Shown: piece after piece, positions 1-8,189 of the stretch | How positions within the stretch are numbered: the first letter of the stretch is position 1 | How the letters are laid out: each line of letters starts with the position of its first letter | From: Paenibacillus sp. FSL A5-0031 | Lineage (GTDB): Bacteria; Bacillota; Bacilli; Paenibacillales; Paenibacillaceae | Reading direction: 5' to 3' | Assembly: GCF_001956295.1 (NCBI RefSeq) | Contig: NZ_MRTD01000011.1 | Span: 124,001 to 188,000 of the forward strand | DNA: 64,000 bases | The notes under the pieces: generated by a model | What the model was told of the DNA's origin: nothing | Databases searched by the model: none | The model's input: the letters and a program-made list of their open reading frames with translations, nothing else | Translations under genes and position numbers: made by a program

Positions 1-10
1 ATTAAGTCAT

Positions 11-529
11 ATGAAATATAGACAAATAAACCAAAACACTGAAGAAGATTTTCAAGATTTAGAATTTGACATCATTGAGAGTCATGAGATAAATCATCGA
101 AATTATTTTCTTGTGCATGGTCAATATGGAAATGAAATTGTTGGCTTTGAAGTGCTAATAAATAATGATATGATTCCTGGATGGAATCAGGGAGAAATCA
201 ATCAAGAGGCATTTTATTTTGAGGGAATAACGCTTAAATCAATTGGTAAAGAATCAGATTCGTTCATTAAGGCTTTGTTGGAGCTTTATGGCTATGAGGG
301 AGAGTTAAAGTGTGATGATGAAATCTCATTTACATGTTTTGCACTAGAGGGTGACCCTAGAAATATTGCAAATGAAGATATTAAATTTAAGGTCTTTTTC
401 GATGATAATAATGAGCTTGATTTGTATTGCGAAATATATATGAATATATCGGTACAGAATAAGGTTTTTGAATTGAAAGAAAAGGATACTGAATATCGCG
501 GGAACATTTTAAGAACTTTAGGAAAGTAA
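11..529 (+). CDS. Hypothetical acidic protein, 172 aa
   Basis: I do not recognise this protein. It is 172 aa, acidic, soluble, and has no signal peptide, membrane segment or cysteine motif. Its coding sequence is clearly more AT-rich than most of the window, which may mean it is a lineage-specific or acquired gene. The ATG lies only ten bases from the window edge, so neither the ribosome binding site nor the upstream neighbour can be judged. A hairpin at 563-614 ends the transcript. Small acidic proteins of this kind are sometimes immunity proteins of polymorphic toxins, but nothing visible here proves that. Confidence 0.7.
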   Translation: MKYRQINQNTEEDFQDLEFDIIESHEINHRNYFLVHGQYGNEIVGFEVLINNDMIPGWNQGEINQEAFYFEGITLKSIGKESDSFIKALLELYGYEGELKCDDEISFTCFALEGDPRNIANEDIKFKVFFDDNNELDLYCEIYMNISVQNKVFELKEKDTEYRGNILRTLGK

Positions 530-562
530 CTCGCGAGGCATTTCGAAGTAGATGTCTAAAAC

Positions 563-614
563 AAAAACCGCTATATTCCGATTCAAAATGCATAATCGGA
601 AAAAGCGGTTTTTT
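563..614. terminator. Bidirectional rho-independent terminator
   Basis: AAAAACCGCT at 563-572 pairs with AGCGGTTTTT at 604-613, with an inner CCGATT/AATCGG pair at 578-583 and 594-599. The A-run on one side and the T-run on the other let it serve both the rightward gene at 11-529 and the leftward bioY. Confidence 0.85.
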
Positions 615-634
615 GCTTTCATAGCAATACGATT

Positions 635-1249
635 TTAAACGTTAAATGTCGATTTCTCTTCGCTGTTTCTTACGGTTGACGAGCGTATATGGACAATGTA
701 AGGTGTTAAAGAGGTTGCTAAAATAGCGCCTGCCAATGATTTAATCGCATCACCGATGATGAACGGATAGAATCCGACCGTCATCGCTTTCTGGAACGAA
801 AGATCTAGAGCATTCATGAGCCATGGAATGCCTGGAATGTATGAGGTGATGGAGCTGAATAGCTCGAAAATGATGAAAAAAACTATAAAAGCTAAGGCTT
901 TATTTCCCTTGGACATTTTACTGCGTAGAAATCCGCCAATCGCTAGGCTAACCAAAAACGAACAGAACGGGAAGGCGAATATAAAGCCGCCAGTAGGTCC
1001 TGTTAGATGAGGGATACCGCCTTGCCCGCTAAATAAGGGCAGGCCGATAGCAGCAAGCAAAATGACGATAAATATGCTGAGGAAAGCGTTGCGCGGCGTT
1101 AGAAAGAGACCGGCTAATCCAACAGCTAAGGTTTGAAGAGTAATCGGGACGAATGAGCCGCCGAACTTTATTGTCAAAGAACTCATGACGATAAACAAAG
1201 CTGCGAACAAAGAAATAAAGACGAGTGAGCGAATGTTGCTGGTTTGCAT
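635..1249 (-). CDS. bioY: BioY, biotin-binding S component of an ECF transporter
   Basis: This is a 204-aa, very hydrophobic BioY family protein with about six membrane segments. Recognisable BioY stretches are the VPITLQTLAVGLAG region near residue 35 and the GGIPHLTGPTGGFIFAFP region near residue 80. BioY binds biotin in the membrane and needs an energising module of two ATPases and EcfT, which is encoded divergently at 1372-4048. The ATG at 1249 is preceded on the minus strand by AAAGGAGA about 11 bases upstream. The intergenic region holds a perfect BirA operator, so repression by biotin-loaded BirA is expected. Identification is confident; substrate assignment rests on family plus operator. 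Confidence 0.95.
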   Translation of the reverse strand: MQTSNIRSLVFISLFAALFIVMSSLTIKFGGSFVPITLQTLAVGLAGLFLTPRNAFLSIFIVILLAAIGLPLFSGQGGIPHLTGPTGGFIFAFPFCSFLVSLAIGGFLRSKMSKGNKALAFIVFFIIFELFSSITSYIPGIPWLMNALDLSFQKAMTVGFYPFIIGDAIKSLAGAILATSLTPYIVHIRSSTVRNSEEKSTFNV

Positions 1250-1274
1250 AATGATGCTAGTCTCCTTTATGTAC

Positions 1275-1303
1275 TTGCGATAATATTGTTAACCATTTAT
1301 ATT
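1275..1303 (+). promoter_or_regulatory. Sigma-A promoter of the ECF ATPase genes
   Basis: TTGCGA at 1275-1280 and TATATT at 1298-1303 are separated by exactly 17 bases. Transcription would start near 1310, inside the BirA operator at 1286-1319, so a bound BirA dimer would cover the spacer, -10 element and start site. The leader to the TTG start at 1372 is about 60 nt. Confidence 0.6.
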
Positions 1304-1319
1304 TAAAACAGGTTAACAA
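1286..1319. promoter_or_regulatory. BirA (biotin repressor) operator
   Basis: TTGTTAACC at 1286-1294 and GGTTAACAA at 1311-1319 form a perfect 9-bp inverted repeat with a 16-bp spacer, matching the known Bacillus-type BirA site (TGTTAAC, 14-16 bases, GTTAACA). It lies between the divergent bioY and ATPase genes and overlaps the rightward promoter, so one operator could co-repress both halves of the transporter. Confidence 0.92.
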
Positions 1320-1371
1320 ATCGAATTGTAGCATAGCCTATCGTTTTCGGGAAGAGGTTGGGTGAAATTTT

Positions 1372-2223
1372 TTGAGTCAGAGCATTCAGGTACAATTGAA
1401 GCAGGTTACCGTTACGCCTCCAGCAATAGGTGAAGGACAAAAACGGAAACCAATAATAAGAGATATTTCGCTTGTTATAAAAGAGGGAGAATGGATTACT
1501 CTGCTTGGCTGCAATGGAAGCGGGAAAAGCACAGTTGCGAAAGTAGCTGCTGGTTTTCGTGTAGCAGGCGTCAGCGGTCAAGTCTTAAGGAACATTCATA
1601 CTGCTGCAAAGGGGAAGCCGATTCCAATTGTTATGCAGCAGCCTGAGGCAGCGATGATCGGGGCAACGCCGCTCGAGGATATTATTGTCATGCTGGAGCA
1701 GAATGAGCAGGAAGCGGCTAGTATTCGATCTGAAGCCGAGCAAGCGCTGCAAAGAGTAGGCATGGGTGAGCGAATGCATCAACCGATTGAAACCTTATCC
1801 GGAGGGCAGAAGCAGCTCGTTGCGATAGCTGGGTGTTTGGCACTAAAAGCGCCAATGCTTGTGCTTGATGAGGTAACAGCGATGCTGGATCCAGAAGCAG
1901 CCATCTCTGTGCTGGAGCAAACGAGAAGTTTGCAGCAAGCCGGAATTACGGTCATTTGGATTACGCAGAAGCTGGAGGAGCTGCAGGCGGGAGATCGAAT
2001 CGTTGCGATGAATGCCGGTACGATTATGTACGATGGCGGGGTAGAAGAATGGTTTGCTAGATCTGCTGCTGGAGCAAGGGATAGTTTTTGTGAGCAGCTT
2101 GGTTTGGAGGCTCCTTATTGTGCTCAGGTGGCATGGGAGTTAGAGGAGCAAGGTGTGAAGCTTTCGCCTTTTCCGTTCACAGCAACTATGCTGGCAGAGG
2201 CGGTGAAGCAATATGGGCGATGA
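1372..2223 (+). CDS. ecfA1: ECF transporter ATPase (first energising subunit)
   Basis: A cytoplasmic ABC ATPase of 283 aa. Visible motifs are Walker A GCNGSGKST (about residues 46-54), signature LSGGQKQ (about 143), and Walker B LVLDEVTAMLD. The valine after DE, where most ABC proteins have proline, is shared by some cobalt/biotin ECF ATPases. ATP hydrolysis with the second ATPase drives the EcfT scaffold and BioY. The start is TTG at 1372 with a weak GGTGA upstream. The gene overlaps the next by 11 bp, indicating translational coupling. Biotin specificity is inferred from the shared BirA operator with bioY; a general-purpose ECF module serving other S components is also possible. Confidence 0.9.
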   Translation: MSQSIQVQLKQVTVTPPAIGEGQKRKPIIRDISLVIKEGEWITLLGCNGSGKSTVAKVAAGFRVAGVSGQVLRNIHTAAKGKPIPIVMQQPEAAMIGATPLEDIIVMLEQNEQEAASIRSEAEQALQRVGMGERMHQPIETLSGGQKQLVAIAGCLALKAPMLVLDEVTAMLDPEAAISVLEQTRSLQQAGITVIWITQKLEELQAGDRIVAMNAGTIMYDGGVEEWFARSAAGARDSFCEQLGLEAPYCAQVAWELEEQGVKLSPFPFTATMLAEAVKQYGR

Positions 2224-4048
2224 CTGGCAGTTAAACGGCGTTAGCGTGCACGCGGAGAATGACAATGAAAAACAGCTGCTAAAAGAAGTACATACGTCCT
2301 TTAAAGCAGGTGAAATCACACTTTTAATCGGGCGAAATGGTGCTGGTAAGTCAACGCTGCTTGAGACATTGGCGGGCATACGATCGATTCAAAGCGGAAA
2401 TATTGAGCTTGGCACCGATCAGCTATGGATGGAGAATGGCCGCCGCAGCCGTCTAAATCCAGAAGTGGTGCTTAAGCTTGGCATATCGATGCAAAATGCG
2501 GAGTCACAGTGGTTTGCGTCATCTGTACGAGAAGAAATGGTTTATTCTCTTAAGCCATATAAGCTCGATTCATCCATAATCGAGGAGAGAATCGCGGAAG
2601 CTCTTGCGAGAGTAGGGCTTCCAGTGGAGCTGTTGGAGCGTGATCCATGGACGCTCAGCGGCGGTCAGCAGCGACGGCTGTCACTCGCCTGCTTATTGGC
2701 GTGTGAGCCGGATTGGCTGCTGCTGGATGAGCCGACGGCGGGGTTAGACGCCGGCGGTATTCGCCGCTTGTGCGCGGTGCTGGAAGCGCACAGGGCGGCG
2801 GGGTGCGGAGCGGTCGTGGCAACGCACGACCTCGACGCGCTGCTGCCGCTGGCGGACGCGGTCGCCGTTGTTGACGGCGGCACGGTCCGCGCAGCGGCTA
2901 AGGCGGCGGCGATAGCGCATGCCGCCTCTGCGCCGCAGGCGCTTCGCGCGCTGGACGCGCTGCGCGAGGAAGCGGCTTTGCCGCTGGAGCAGTTCATCCA
3001 GCGCGCAGACGCGGATGGGGCGCCTTGGCCGGCGCCGCAAGAGCTCGCTGCGGCGATTTCCATTGCTCTCGCGAGTCGAGACGACCAGAAATCAGAAGCA
3101 GCAGGCGTTGTTATAGCAAAAGGTATAGTAAGCAGCATAGATACTGAGCACAACAAGCCAAACACGTTTTCAAAAGAAGAACCAAAAGAAGAACCAAAAG
3201 AAGAACCAAAAGAAGAACCAAAAGAAGAACCAAAAGAAGAACCAAAAGATAAGCTCGTTGAAAAAGCGAAAACAGAGCTTTCTCAATTAGAAGTCGCTAA
3301 ACCATCGGTTTTGCTTCGTTCAAATTATTTTGATCCTCGTGCGCTTATACTCGTTTATTTATTTCTATCTGCGAGCATTTTTGCGCAAAAAACAGCATTG
3401 GAGCTAACGGTCGCAGCTGTTTCAACGATATTGCTTTTAATTCCGTTTCGAACACTTATTTGGCCTTGGAGACGAGTCATTCGCGCGTATGCCATTATGA
3501 TTATTATTTTTTGCGTAATAGCAGGAATTGGCATTCGACCGCTTTCCTTTGATTTAGACAAGGTTTGGCCAATAGTTATCCGATTAGGCAAGCTTTTGTT
3601 GATTATGCTTTTAGGCCTGCCTATGCTAAAGCTGATGACGCCTTTACGACTTCAGCGCTCGCTTGAGCAAACCTTCGGTGTCCTAGAGAGGCTGAAGGTG
3701 CCCATTCATTCCTTTGCAATCATCGTCACTCTTATTTTTCGGTTTATTCCTTTACTCACAGGAGAATGGGAACGGTTTGCGAAGCTGGCTCATGCGAGAG
3801 GAAAGGCAGTTACGCCTCTTAAGACGGTACCGATGAAAAGGCTTCTACCGATTCTGATTCCCTACGTACGTTCAATATTGCGTCTTGCGGAGCAAATGGC
3901 GGATGCGCTTGAAGCACGCGGCTTTGGTTATGCGAAGCGAAAGCCGACGTATAGCTTTCGGCTTCGCTTCGGACGAGCAGATGCTCGTTTAATGAGTATT
4001 GCAGCAGCAGCAGGCTCATTTCTATTTCTTATTGCTGTATTGTTTTAA
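2213..4048 (+). CDS. Fused ECF ATPase and EcfT transmembrane protein
   Basis: One 611-aa reading frame joins two usually separate ECF subunits. Residues 1-230 are an ABC ATPase with Walker A GRNGAGKST (about 40), signature LSGGQQRR (about 152) and Walker B LLLDEPTAGLD. Residues 230-365 are a low-complexity linker, first Ala-rich and GC-rich, then a KEEP tetrapeptide repeat. Residues 370-611 are a polytopic EcfT domain with a coupling-helix-like stretch containing ALEARGFG, the conserved EcfT cytoplasmic motif. Together with the preceding ATPase and BioY this makes a complete transporter. The 27-bp end overlaps the convergent HAD gene. The fusion is continuous with no stop, so I regard it as real. 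Confidence 0.88.
   Translation: MGDDWQLNGVSVHAENDNEKQLLKEVHTSFKAGEITLLIGRNGAGKSTLLETLAGIRSIQSGNIELGTDQLWMENGRRSRLNPEVVLKLGISMQNAESQWFASSVREEMVYSLKPYKLDSSIIEERIAEALARVGLPVELLERDPWTLSGGQQRRLSLACLLACEPDWLLLDEPTAGLDAGGIRRLCAVLEAHRAAGCGAVVATHDLDALLPLADAVAVVDGGTVRAAAKAAAIAHAASAPQALRALDALREEAALPLEQFIQRADADGAPWPAPQELAAAISIALASRDDQKSEAAGVVIAKGIVSSIDTEHNKPNTFSKEEPKEEPKEEPKEEPKEEPKEEPKDKLVEKAKTELSQLEVAKPSVLLRSNYFDPRALILVYLFLSASIFAQKTALELTVAAVSTILLLIPFRTLIWPWRRVIRAYAIMIIIFCVIAGIGIRPLSFDLDKVWPIVIRLGKLLLIMLLGLPMLKLMTPLRLQRSLEQTFGVLERLKVPIHSFAIIVTLIFRFIPLLTGEWERFAKLAHARGKAVTPLKTVPMKRLLPILIPYVRSILRLAEQMADALEARGFGYAKRKPTYSFRLRFGRADARLMSIAAAAGSFLFLIAVLF
3172..3249 (+). repeat. 12-bp tandem repeat encoding a KEEP linker
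   Basis: The unit AAAGAAGAACCA is repeated about six times almost without variation and encodes a run of Lys-Glu-Glu-Pro units in the linker between the ATPase and EcfT halves of the fusion. Near-perfect conservation at DNA level suggests recent slippage expansion and variable copy number between strains. Confidence 0.9.
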
Positions 4049-4621
4049 AAGAGGGATAACCTGTGAAATCCAACGTCCATCTTCATCAGCATGCAGCGTA
4101 TGCCATCCGTGCAGCGCTGCTTGCTTTGTGTTTTTAGGATGATCATCAACAAATAAAACAAAGCTGTCAGGCGGCAGCTGTTCATTTACTTTGTCAAAAA
4201 TAGCCGGATGAGGTTTTTGGAGTGCTGCTTCGCTTGAGATCGTAATACTTTTCAAATAAGGCTTGATAGGTGTAATGATGGGTTCAACCCATGCAGGTAA
4301 ATGATTGCTTAACACATGAATATCAGCAACAGCATTCCAATTACCGATTTCTGCAAGGGCAGGGAGCGGCAGTAGGCATCTATCGATAAAACTTCTGGTT
4401 TGCGCACTAGTTAAGTTTGGCGTATATTCAGCAATCCAGCTCCAAAATTGTTTCTCTGTTATTTGGCCTGTCCATAACCGCTCGCTAATTTGCTGCTTAT
4501 ATTCGGAGTAAAGTTGTTCTTCAGAAACGATCGCTTCCGCAGCTAGCAGCTGCCAGAAGAGCGGCGACAGGTTTGTCGCCAGCACGCCTCCAATATCGAG
4601 AACGAGCTGCGGCTTAATCAT
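4022..4621 (-). CDS. HAD superfamily hydrolase (YihX-like subfamily)
   Basis: A 199-aa haloacid dehalogenase-like protein. Motif I reads DIGGVLA near residue 9, so the second aspartate of the usual DxD is a glycine, as in the YihX/epoxide-hydrolase-N-terminal-like branch. An SNH motif II lies near residue 110 (LSNHLP), the motif III lysine near 135 (LQKPHP) and a VDDHPKN acidic motif near 157. The cap is a small helical insertion. A cytoplasmic phosphatase on a small phosphometabolite is likely; the substrate cannot be read from sequence. Its ATG overlaps the stop of the upstream MFS gene by 4 bp, so the two are co-transcribed, and its end overlaps the convergent ECF fusion gene. Confidence 0.85.
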   Translation of the reverse strand: MIKPQLVLDIGGVLATNLSPLFWQLLAAEAIVSEEQLYSEYKQQISERLWTGQITEKQFWSWIAEYTPNLTSAQTRSFIDRCLLPLPALAEIGNWNAVADIHVLSNHLPAWVEPIITPIKPYLKSITISSEAALQKPHPAIFDKVNEQLPPDSFVLFVDDHPKNTKQAALHGWHTLHADEDGRWISQVIPLLKQYSNKK

Positions 4622-5829
4622 CCGCTTACCTCCTCTGCATGATTCGTGCGCGCGGCAAACTTAGCTTTGCGATCTGACATCGCCCACTTGATTACAAGTG
4701 CAAATGCGACAGCTCCAAGCAGCGAGCCAAATAGGAAACCTCCGTTCAAGCCCCAGCTTTCATTTAACCATCCAGCAAGGAAAGGTCCAGAGAACATTCC
4801 AATGGCATATAGCGCTTGATATAAGCCCATTGCTGTTGCACGGCCAGGAAGCTCGACATCTCGAATCGCCAGTCCCAGCAAAAGCGGCATATGTAAGCCT
4901 TGCGCAAAACCATTAATCGCCTGCGTTGCGACAAGAACGCCAAAAGAATCCGCAAACACCATAGCTCCTGTACAAATGGTACTCAATATAAAGCCAGTGC
5001 CAATCGTACCCCAATAGCCGAATTTAGGCGTAAACCACCTCGCTGTAACGAGTGAGGCAAAAGCATGGGGGAGCATAAAAGAAAATACGAGCAAGGTGAG
5101 CTTCAGACCGTCTGCACCCATTTCTTGTGCTTTGAGAGGTGTAAATCCGAACATCGTTATAAAAAGAATGCCATGAGCAAGGATGGACAACAAAGAAACC
5201 TGCAGCAATGTTTTAGTTTTTACCACATTTTTGATCATGGCAAACGACATTCCTGGCTGTTCCTTCAGCTCCGAGCGAGGCTCTTTCAGCATGAAAGCAA
5301 GCACTAGACCAAGGACAGCAATGACAGCGCCTACAATAAATGGAGCACTTGAGCTAAAACCATCCGTTAACCATCCGCTAAAGAGCATGCCAATCATTTG
5401 TCCGGATACCGTCATCACGCTTATATTGCCCATAGCACGACCTGTCTGCCCGGCTCCAAAATAGCTGGCGTAAAGCACAGTGAACGCGACCCAAGTAGAT
5501 GCGCAAACGCCTGCCATCAATCTGCCAGCAAGCGGCCATACCCATGAATCAGGGATGAGGAACAGCAAGCAGCTTATTGCTGCGGTTAACATTCCTAATA
5601 GGATGAAAGGCTTGCGCTTTCCGAAACGATCTGACAAAATGCCAAGCGGAAATCTTACGAACATTTGGACAAAACCATAGCTTCCAAGCACGATGCCGAT
5701 AAAAGGCAAGGACAATCCCCGATCACTAAGGTAAGGTGAAAGCGTAGGGACATATACATACATGGAAGTCCAATATAAAATGGTTATAGTTGTAAAAAGC
5801 AATCTTTGTGCTCCAGAGATTTGATTCAT
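4618..5829 (-). CDS. MFS transporter, 12 membrane segments
   Basis: A major facilitator superfamily permease of about 403 aa. The MFS motif A is visible as GILSDRFGKRKP in the loop after the second helix, and the hydrophobic profile fits 12 helices in two halves. The chosen start is the ATG at 5829, with GAAGGGGG about 11 bases upstream; an in-frame GTG at 5856 would place the binding site inside the gene. It overlaps the HAD gene by ATGA. The family includes drug exporters and sugar permeases, and no residue here tells which. The head-to-tail pairing with a HAD phosphatase could hint at small-metabolite handling, but that is inference. Confidence 0.88.
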   Translation of the reverse strand: MNQISGAQRLLFTTITILYWTSMYVYVPTLSPYLSDRGLSLPFIGIVLGSYGFVQMFVRFPLGILSDRFGKRKPFILLGMLTAAISCLLFLIPDSWVWPLAGRLMAGVCASTWVAFTVLYASYFGAGQTGRAMGNISVMTVSGQMIGMLFSGWLTDGFSSSAPFIVGAVIAVLGLVLAFMLKEPRSELKEQPGMSFAMIKNVVKTKTLLQVSLLSILAHGILFITMFGFTPLKAQEMGADGLKLTLLVFSFMLPHAFASLVTARWFTPKFGYWGTIGTGFILSTICTGAMVFADSFGVLVATQAINGFAQGLHMPLLLGLAIRDVELPGRATAMGLYQALYAIGMFSGPFLAGWLNESWGLNGGFLFGSLLGAVAFALVIKWAMSDRKAKFAARTNHAEEVSG

Positions 5830-5877
5830 CGTTGTGGAAGCCCCCTTCGCTTTCACTTTATCGCAAGTCTGGTTCGG

Positions 5878-5906
5878 TTGTCACTTCCTATTTTGGGCGC
5901 TATAAT
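5878..5906 (+). promoter_or_regulatory. Sigma-A promoter of the signal peptidase gene
   Basis: TTGTCA at 5878-5883 and a perfect TATAAT at 5901-5906 are separated by 17 bases. The predicted start near 5913 gives an 80-nt leader before the ATG at 5995. Confidence 0.8.
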
Positions 5907-5994
5907 GAAAACTTTGTACAGCAAAAAACGTATTAAGCAGACAACTATGATTATTATTACAAGAAAAAAACACTAACTGATGAGGAGAATGTTC

Positions 5995-6537
5995 ATGCAA
6001 ACAGAAAAACGCAAAACAAAAAGCTGGATGAAAGAAGTAAGAGAATGGGTCGTCTCACTTGGTATTGCCGTTGTTGTAGCGCTGCTGTTCCAAAACTATG
6101 TCTATGCTCAATCGGAAGTACATAATGTATCTATGCAAAATACGCTGGTCGCTGGACAACGATTAATCGAAGACAAATGGTCTTACCGGCTTCATGAACC
6201 TCGTCACGGCGACATCGTTATTATTAGCGGGCCAGAGAGCGATTTGCGTTTAATTAAACGTGTCGTAGGCTTGCCTGGCGACGTGGTTGATATACAAAAC
6301 GGGGAAGTATATTTGAATGGCGAAAAAATCGAAGAGCAGTATGTTAAGGGTCAGACCGTAGCTGGCAGTGTTTCAGTGCCTTTTACAGTTGAAGAAGGAC
6401 AGCTGTTTGTTATGGGTGACAATCGCGAGCATAGTATGGATAGCCGTGAACTTGGTCCAATTGCTAGATCCAGCATCGAAGGAAAAGCCGTTTTCCGGAT
6501 ATGGCCGCTGCCTAAGTTCGGTACATTAAGCGAATAA
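5995..6537 (+). CDS. lepB: Type I signal peptidase
   Basis: A 180-aa Gram-positive type I signal peptidase (SipS-like) that cleaves signal peptides of exported proteins on the outer membrane face. One N-terminal membrane anchor spans about residues 18-38. The catalytic serine is S46 in VSMQNTL, where the usual SMxPTL has Asn instead of Pro. The catalytic lysine is K88 in LRLIKRVVGLPGD, and the MGDNREHSMDSR box follows near residue 140. I chose ATG 5995 because GAGGAG lies just upstream; the in-frame ATGs at 5980 and 5989 overlap that site. It has its own promoter and appears monocistronic. Confidence 0.95.
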   Translation: MQTEKRKTKSWMKEVREWVVSLGIAVVVALLFQNYVYAQSEVHNVSMQNTLVAGQRLIEDKWSYRLHEPRHGDIVIISGPESDLRLIKRVVGLPGDVVDIQNGEVYLNGEKIEEQYVKGQTVAGSVSVPFTVEEGQLFVMGDNREHSMDSRELGPIARSSIEGKAVFRIWPLPKFGTLSE

Positions 6538-6601
6538 TTATTTTATAGCATTAAATAAAAACGTCATTAATTAAATGAACAAGATCATCAAACGTAATAC
6601 T

Positions 6602-6622
6602 TTTGTAAGAAATGGTTACAAA
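6602..6622. promoter_or_regulatory. Inverted repeat upstream of the two-component/RND operon
   Basis: TTTGTAA at 6602-6608 and TTACAAA at 6616-6622 form a perfect 7-bp inverted repeat with a 7-bp spacer, 90 bp before the histidine kinase start. It could be an operator for the operon's own response regulator or another regulator. OmpR-type regulators more often use direct repeats, so assignment is tentative. Confidence 0.4.
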
Positions 6623-6710
6623 TTCGTTTAGAAATAGCCGTTATGATTAACCATAGAAACAACGACAGACACACACTTAACAAAAAAGCAGCAGCGAGGC
6701 GTGAACAGGA

Positions 6711-8189
6711 TTGTCCATTCGAGTAAAGCTGTATATGTCATACTTGGCGATGATTTTTGTACCGATCATATTAATGAGTGCTTTTATGATATTTATCTTT
6801 TATGCTCGCGGTGTTGAGGATGTTCGTCATTATTATGAAAATGAGAACAGAGAGCCTTATCTTCAAGCCTTGGTGTATGGCGAATTATCCTATGTGCTTC
6901 GCAACGATTCCGGCGAGCTCGAGAAGAAGGAATACGTAGCCGAAATTCAAGAGCGGTTAGGCAAGCTATGGGCTGGACTTCTTATTTCCAGGGATGGGAA
7001 GATTACTTCTGTAGCGCCTTTCTTGGAGCAGACAGCTGTTCATGCGGATTGGCAGCAATTATTGGACGAGCCGCCTTTGAAGGTTGCATTTAATTCATTT
7101 CGATTCGAAACGAGTACCGTCGATTTTATTTATCCTGATGGAGGAGAAGGTCGTGCGGTTCTGTTCCGGCGAAATGATACGGTTCCTATCTATTGGAGAC
7201 CGGTCGGCACAGCTTTCAGTTTAGCTTTTATTGGATTAACGAGCTTGCTGCTTACTTACTTTGTATCACGAAGCATCATTCGTCCCATTAAGAAACTAGA
7301 AGCCGCAGCTCTGCAAATTAAGGATGGCGATTTGTCGCACAAGGTTGAGGCCACGACGAAGGGTGAAATCGGACAGCTAAGCATCGCGTTTGAGGATATG
7401 AGGGTAAGATTGAAGCAGTCGATTGATCAAAGCCTTCAGTATGAGGAAAACCGTAAAATGCTGCTCTCGCACATCTCACATGATTTGAAAACGCCAATAT
7501 CTGCAATTAAAGGGTATGTTGAAGGGATCATGGACGGCATTGCGAACACGGATGAAAAGCGGAAGCGCTACATGGAGACAATTTATCGTAAAGCTACAGA
7601 TATGGATCAATTAATTGATGAGCTGTTCCTATTCTCGAAGCTTGATCTTCAAACGGTTGCCTTTGATTTTAAAGTGATGGACATTAAACGTTACTTGGAA
7701 TATTTTTTGGATGAGCAGCGGTTTGATCTGGAAAAATCAGGGGTAGGATTGCATTATATCGAGCATGGTTCTGATCCGCTGATGATCGCAGCCGATCCTG
7801 ACAAGCTAAGCCGTGTTTTAACTAATATACTGAACAATTGTGTCAAGTATATGGGACAATCTACTGGTCTCGAAAAACATAACATCGTTGTTCGAGTAAC
7901 AGAACTGGAGGAGCACGCTCTGATTGAAATTGAGGATTCAGGTCCCGGCATTGAGAAGGATGATTTGCCTTATATCTTCGATCGTTTCTATCGCGCGGAG
8001 CAATCACGCAATTTAGAGACAGGTGGAAGTGGTCTCGGTCTTGCAATCGTCAAACAAATTATTGAAGGGCACGGCGGTACGGTCTGGGCGGAAAATGCAG
8101 AGCATGGAGGTGCGTTGTTCTGTCTGAAATTGCCTAAGTCAGTATCCGTCAAAACGGTGGGTGGTCATGAAGAGCATACTAATTATTGA
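6711..8189 (+). CDS. Sensor histidine kinase
   Basis: A 492-aa membrane sensor. Membrane helices at about 9-31 and 165-187 flank an extracytoplasmic sensor of roughly 130 residues. A HAMP domain (about 187-240) is followed by HisKA with H257 in SHISHDLKTPISAIKGY, then HATPase_c with N box (LTNILNNCVKYM), G1 (EDSGPGIEKDD), F box and G2 (GGSGLGLAI). It phosphorylates the response regulator encoded next, overlapping its 3' end by 23 bp. The start is TTG at 6711, with GAGG about 12 bases upstream. Kinase, regulator and the RND pump are consecutive, so the sensor probably detects an envelope stress or the pump's substrate. Confidence 0.93.
   Translation: MSIRVKLYMSYLAMIFVPIILMSAFMIFIFYARGVEDVRHYYENENREPYLQALVYGELSYVLRNDSGELEKKEYVAEIQERLGKLWAGLLISRDGKITSVAPFLEQTAVHADWQQLLDEPPLKVAFNSFRFETSTVDFIYPDGGEGRAVLFRRNDTVPIYWRPVGTAFSLAFIGLTSLLLTYFVSRSIIRPIKKLEAAALQIKDGDLSHKVEATTKGEIGQLSIAFEDMRVRLKQSIDQSLQYEENRKMLLSHISHDLKTPISAIKGYVEGIMDGIANTDEKRKRYMETIYRKATDMDQLIDELFLFSKLDLQTVAFDFKVMDIKRYLEYFLDEQRFDLEKSGVGLHYIEHGSDPLMIAADPDKLSRVLTNILNNCVKYMGQSTGLEKHNIVVRVTELEEHALIEIEDSGPGIEKDDLPYIFDRFYRAEQSRNLETGGSGLGLAIVKQIIEGHGGTVWAENAEHGGALFCLKLPKSVSVKTVGGHEEHTNY

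Noticed and set aside
2665..3165. Ser/Ala-rich minus-strand frames opposite the ECF fusion
   Set aside because: Caused by the GC-rich Ala-coding linker; the plus-strand frame is the one with domain motifs.
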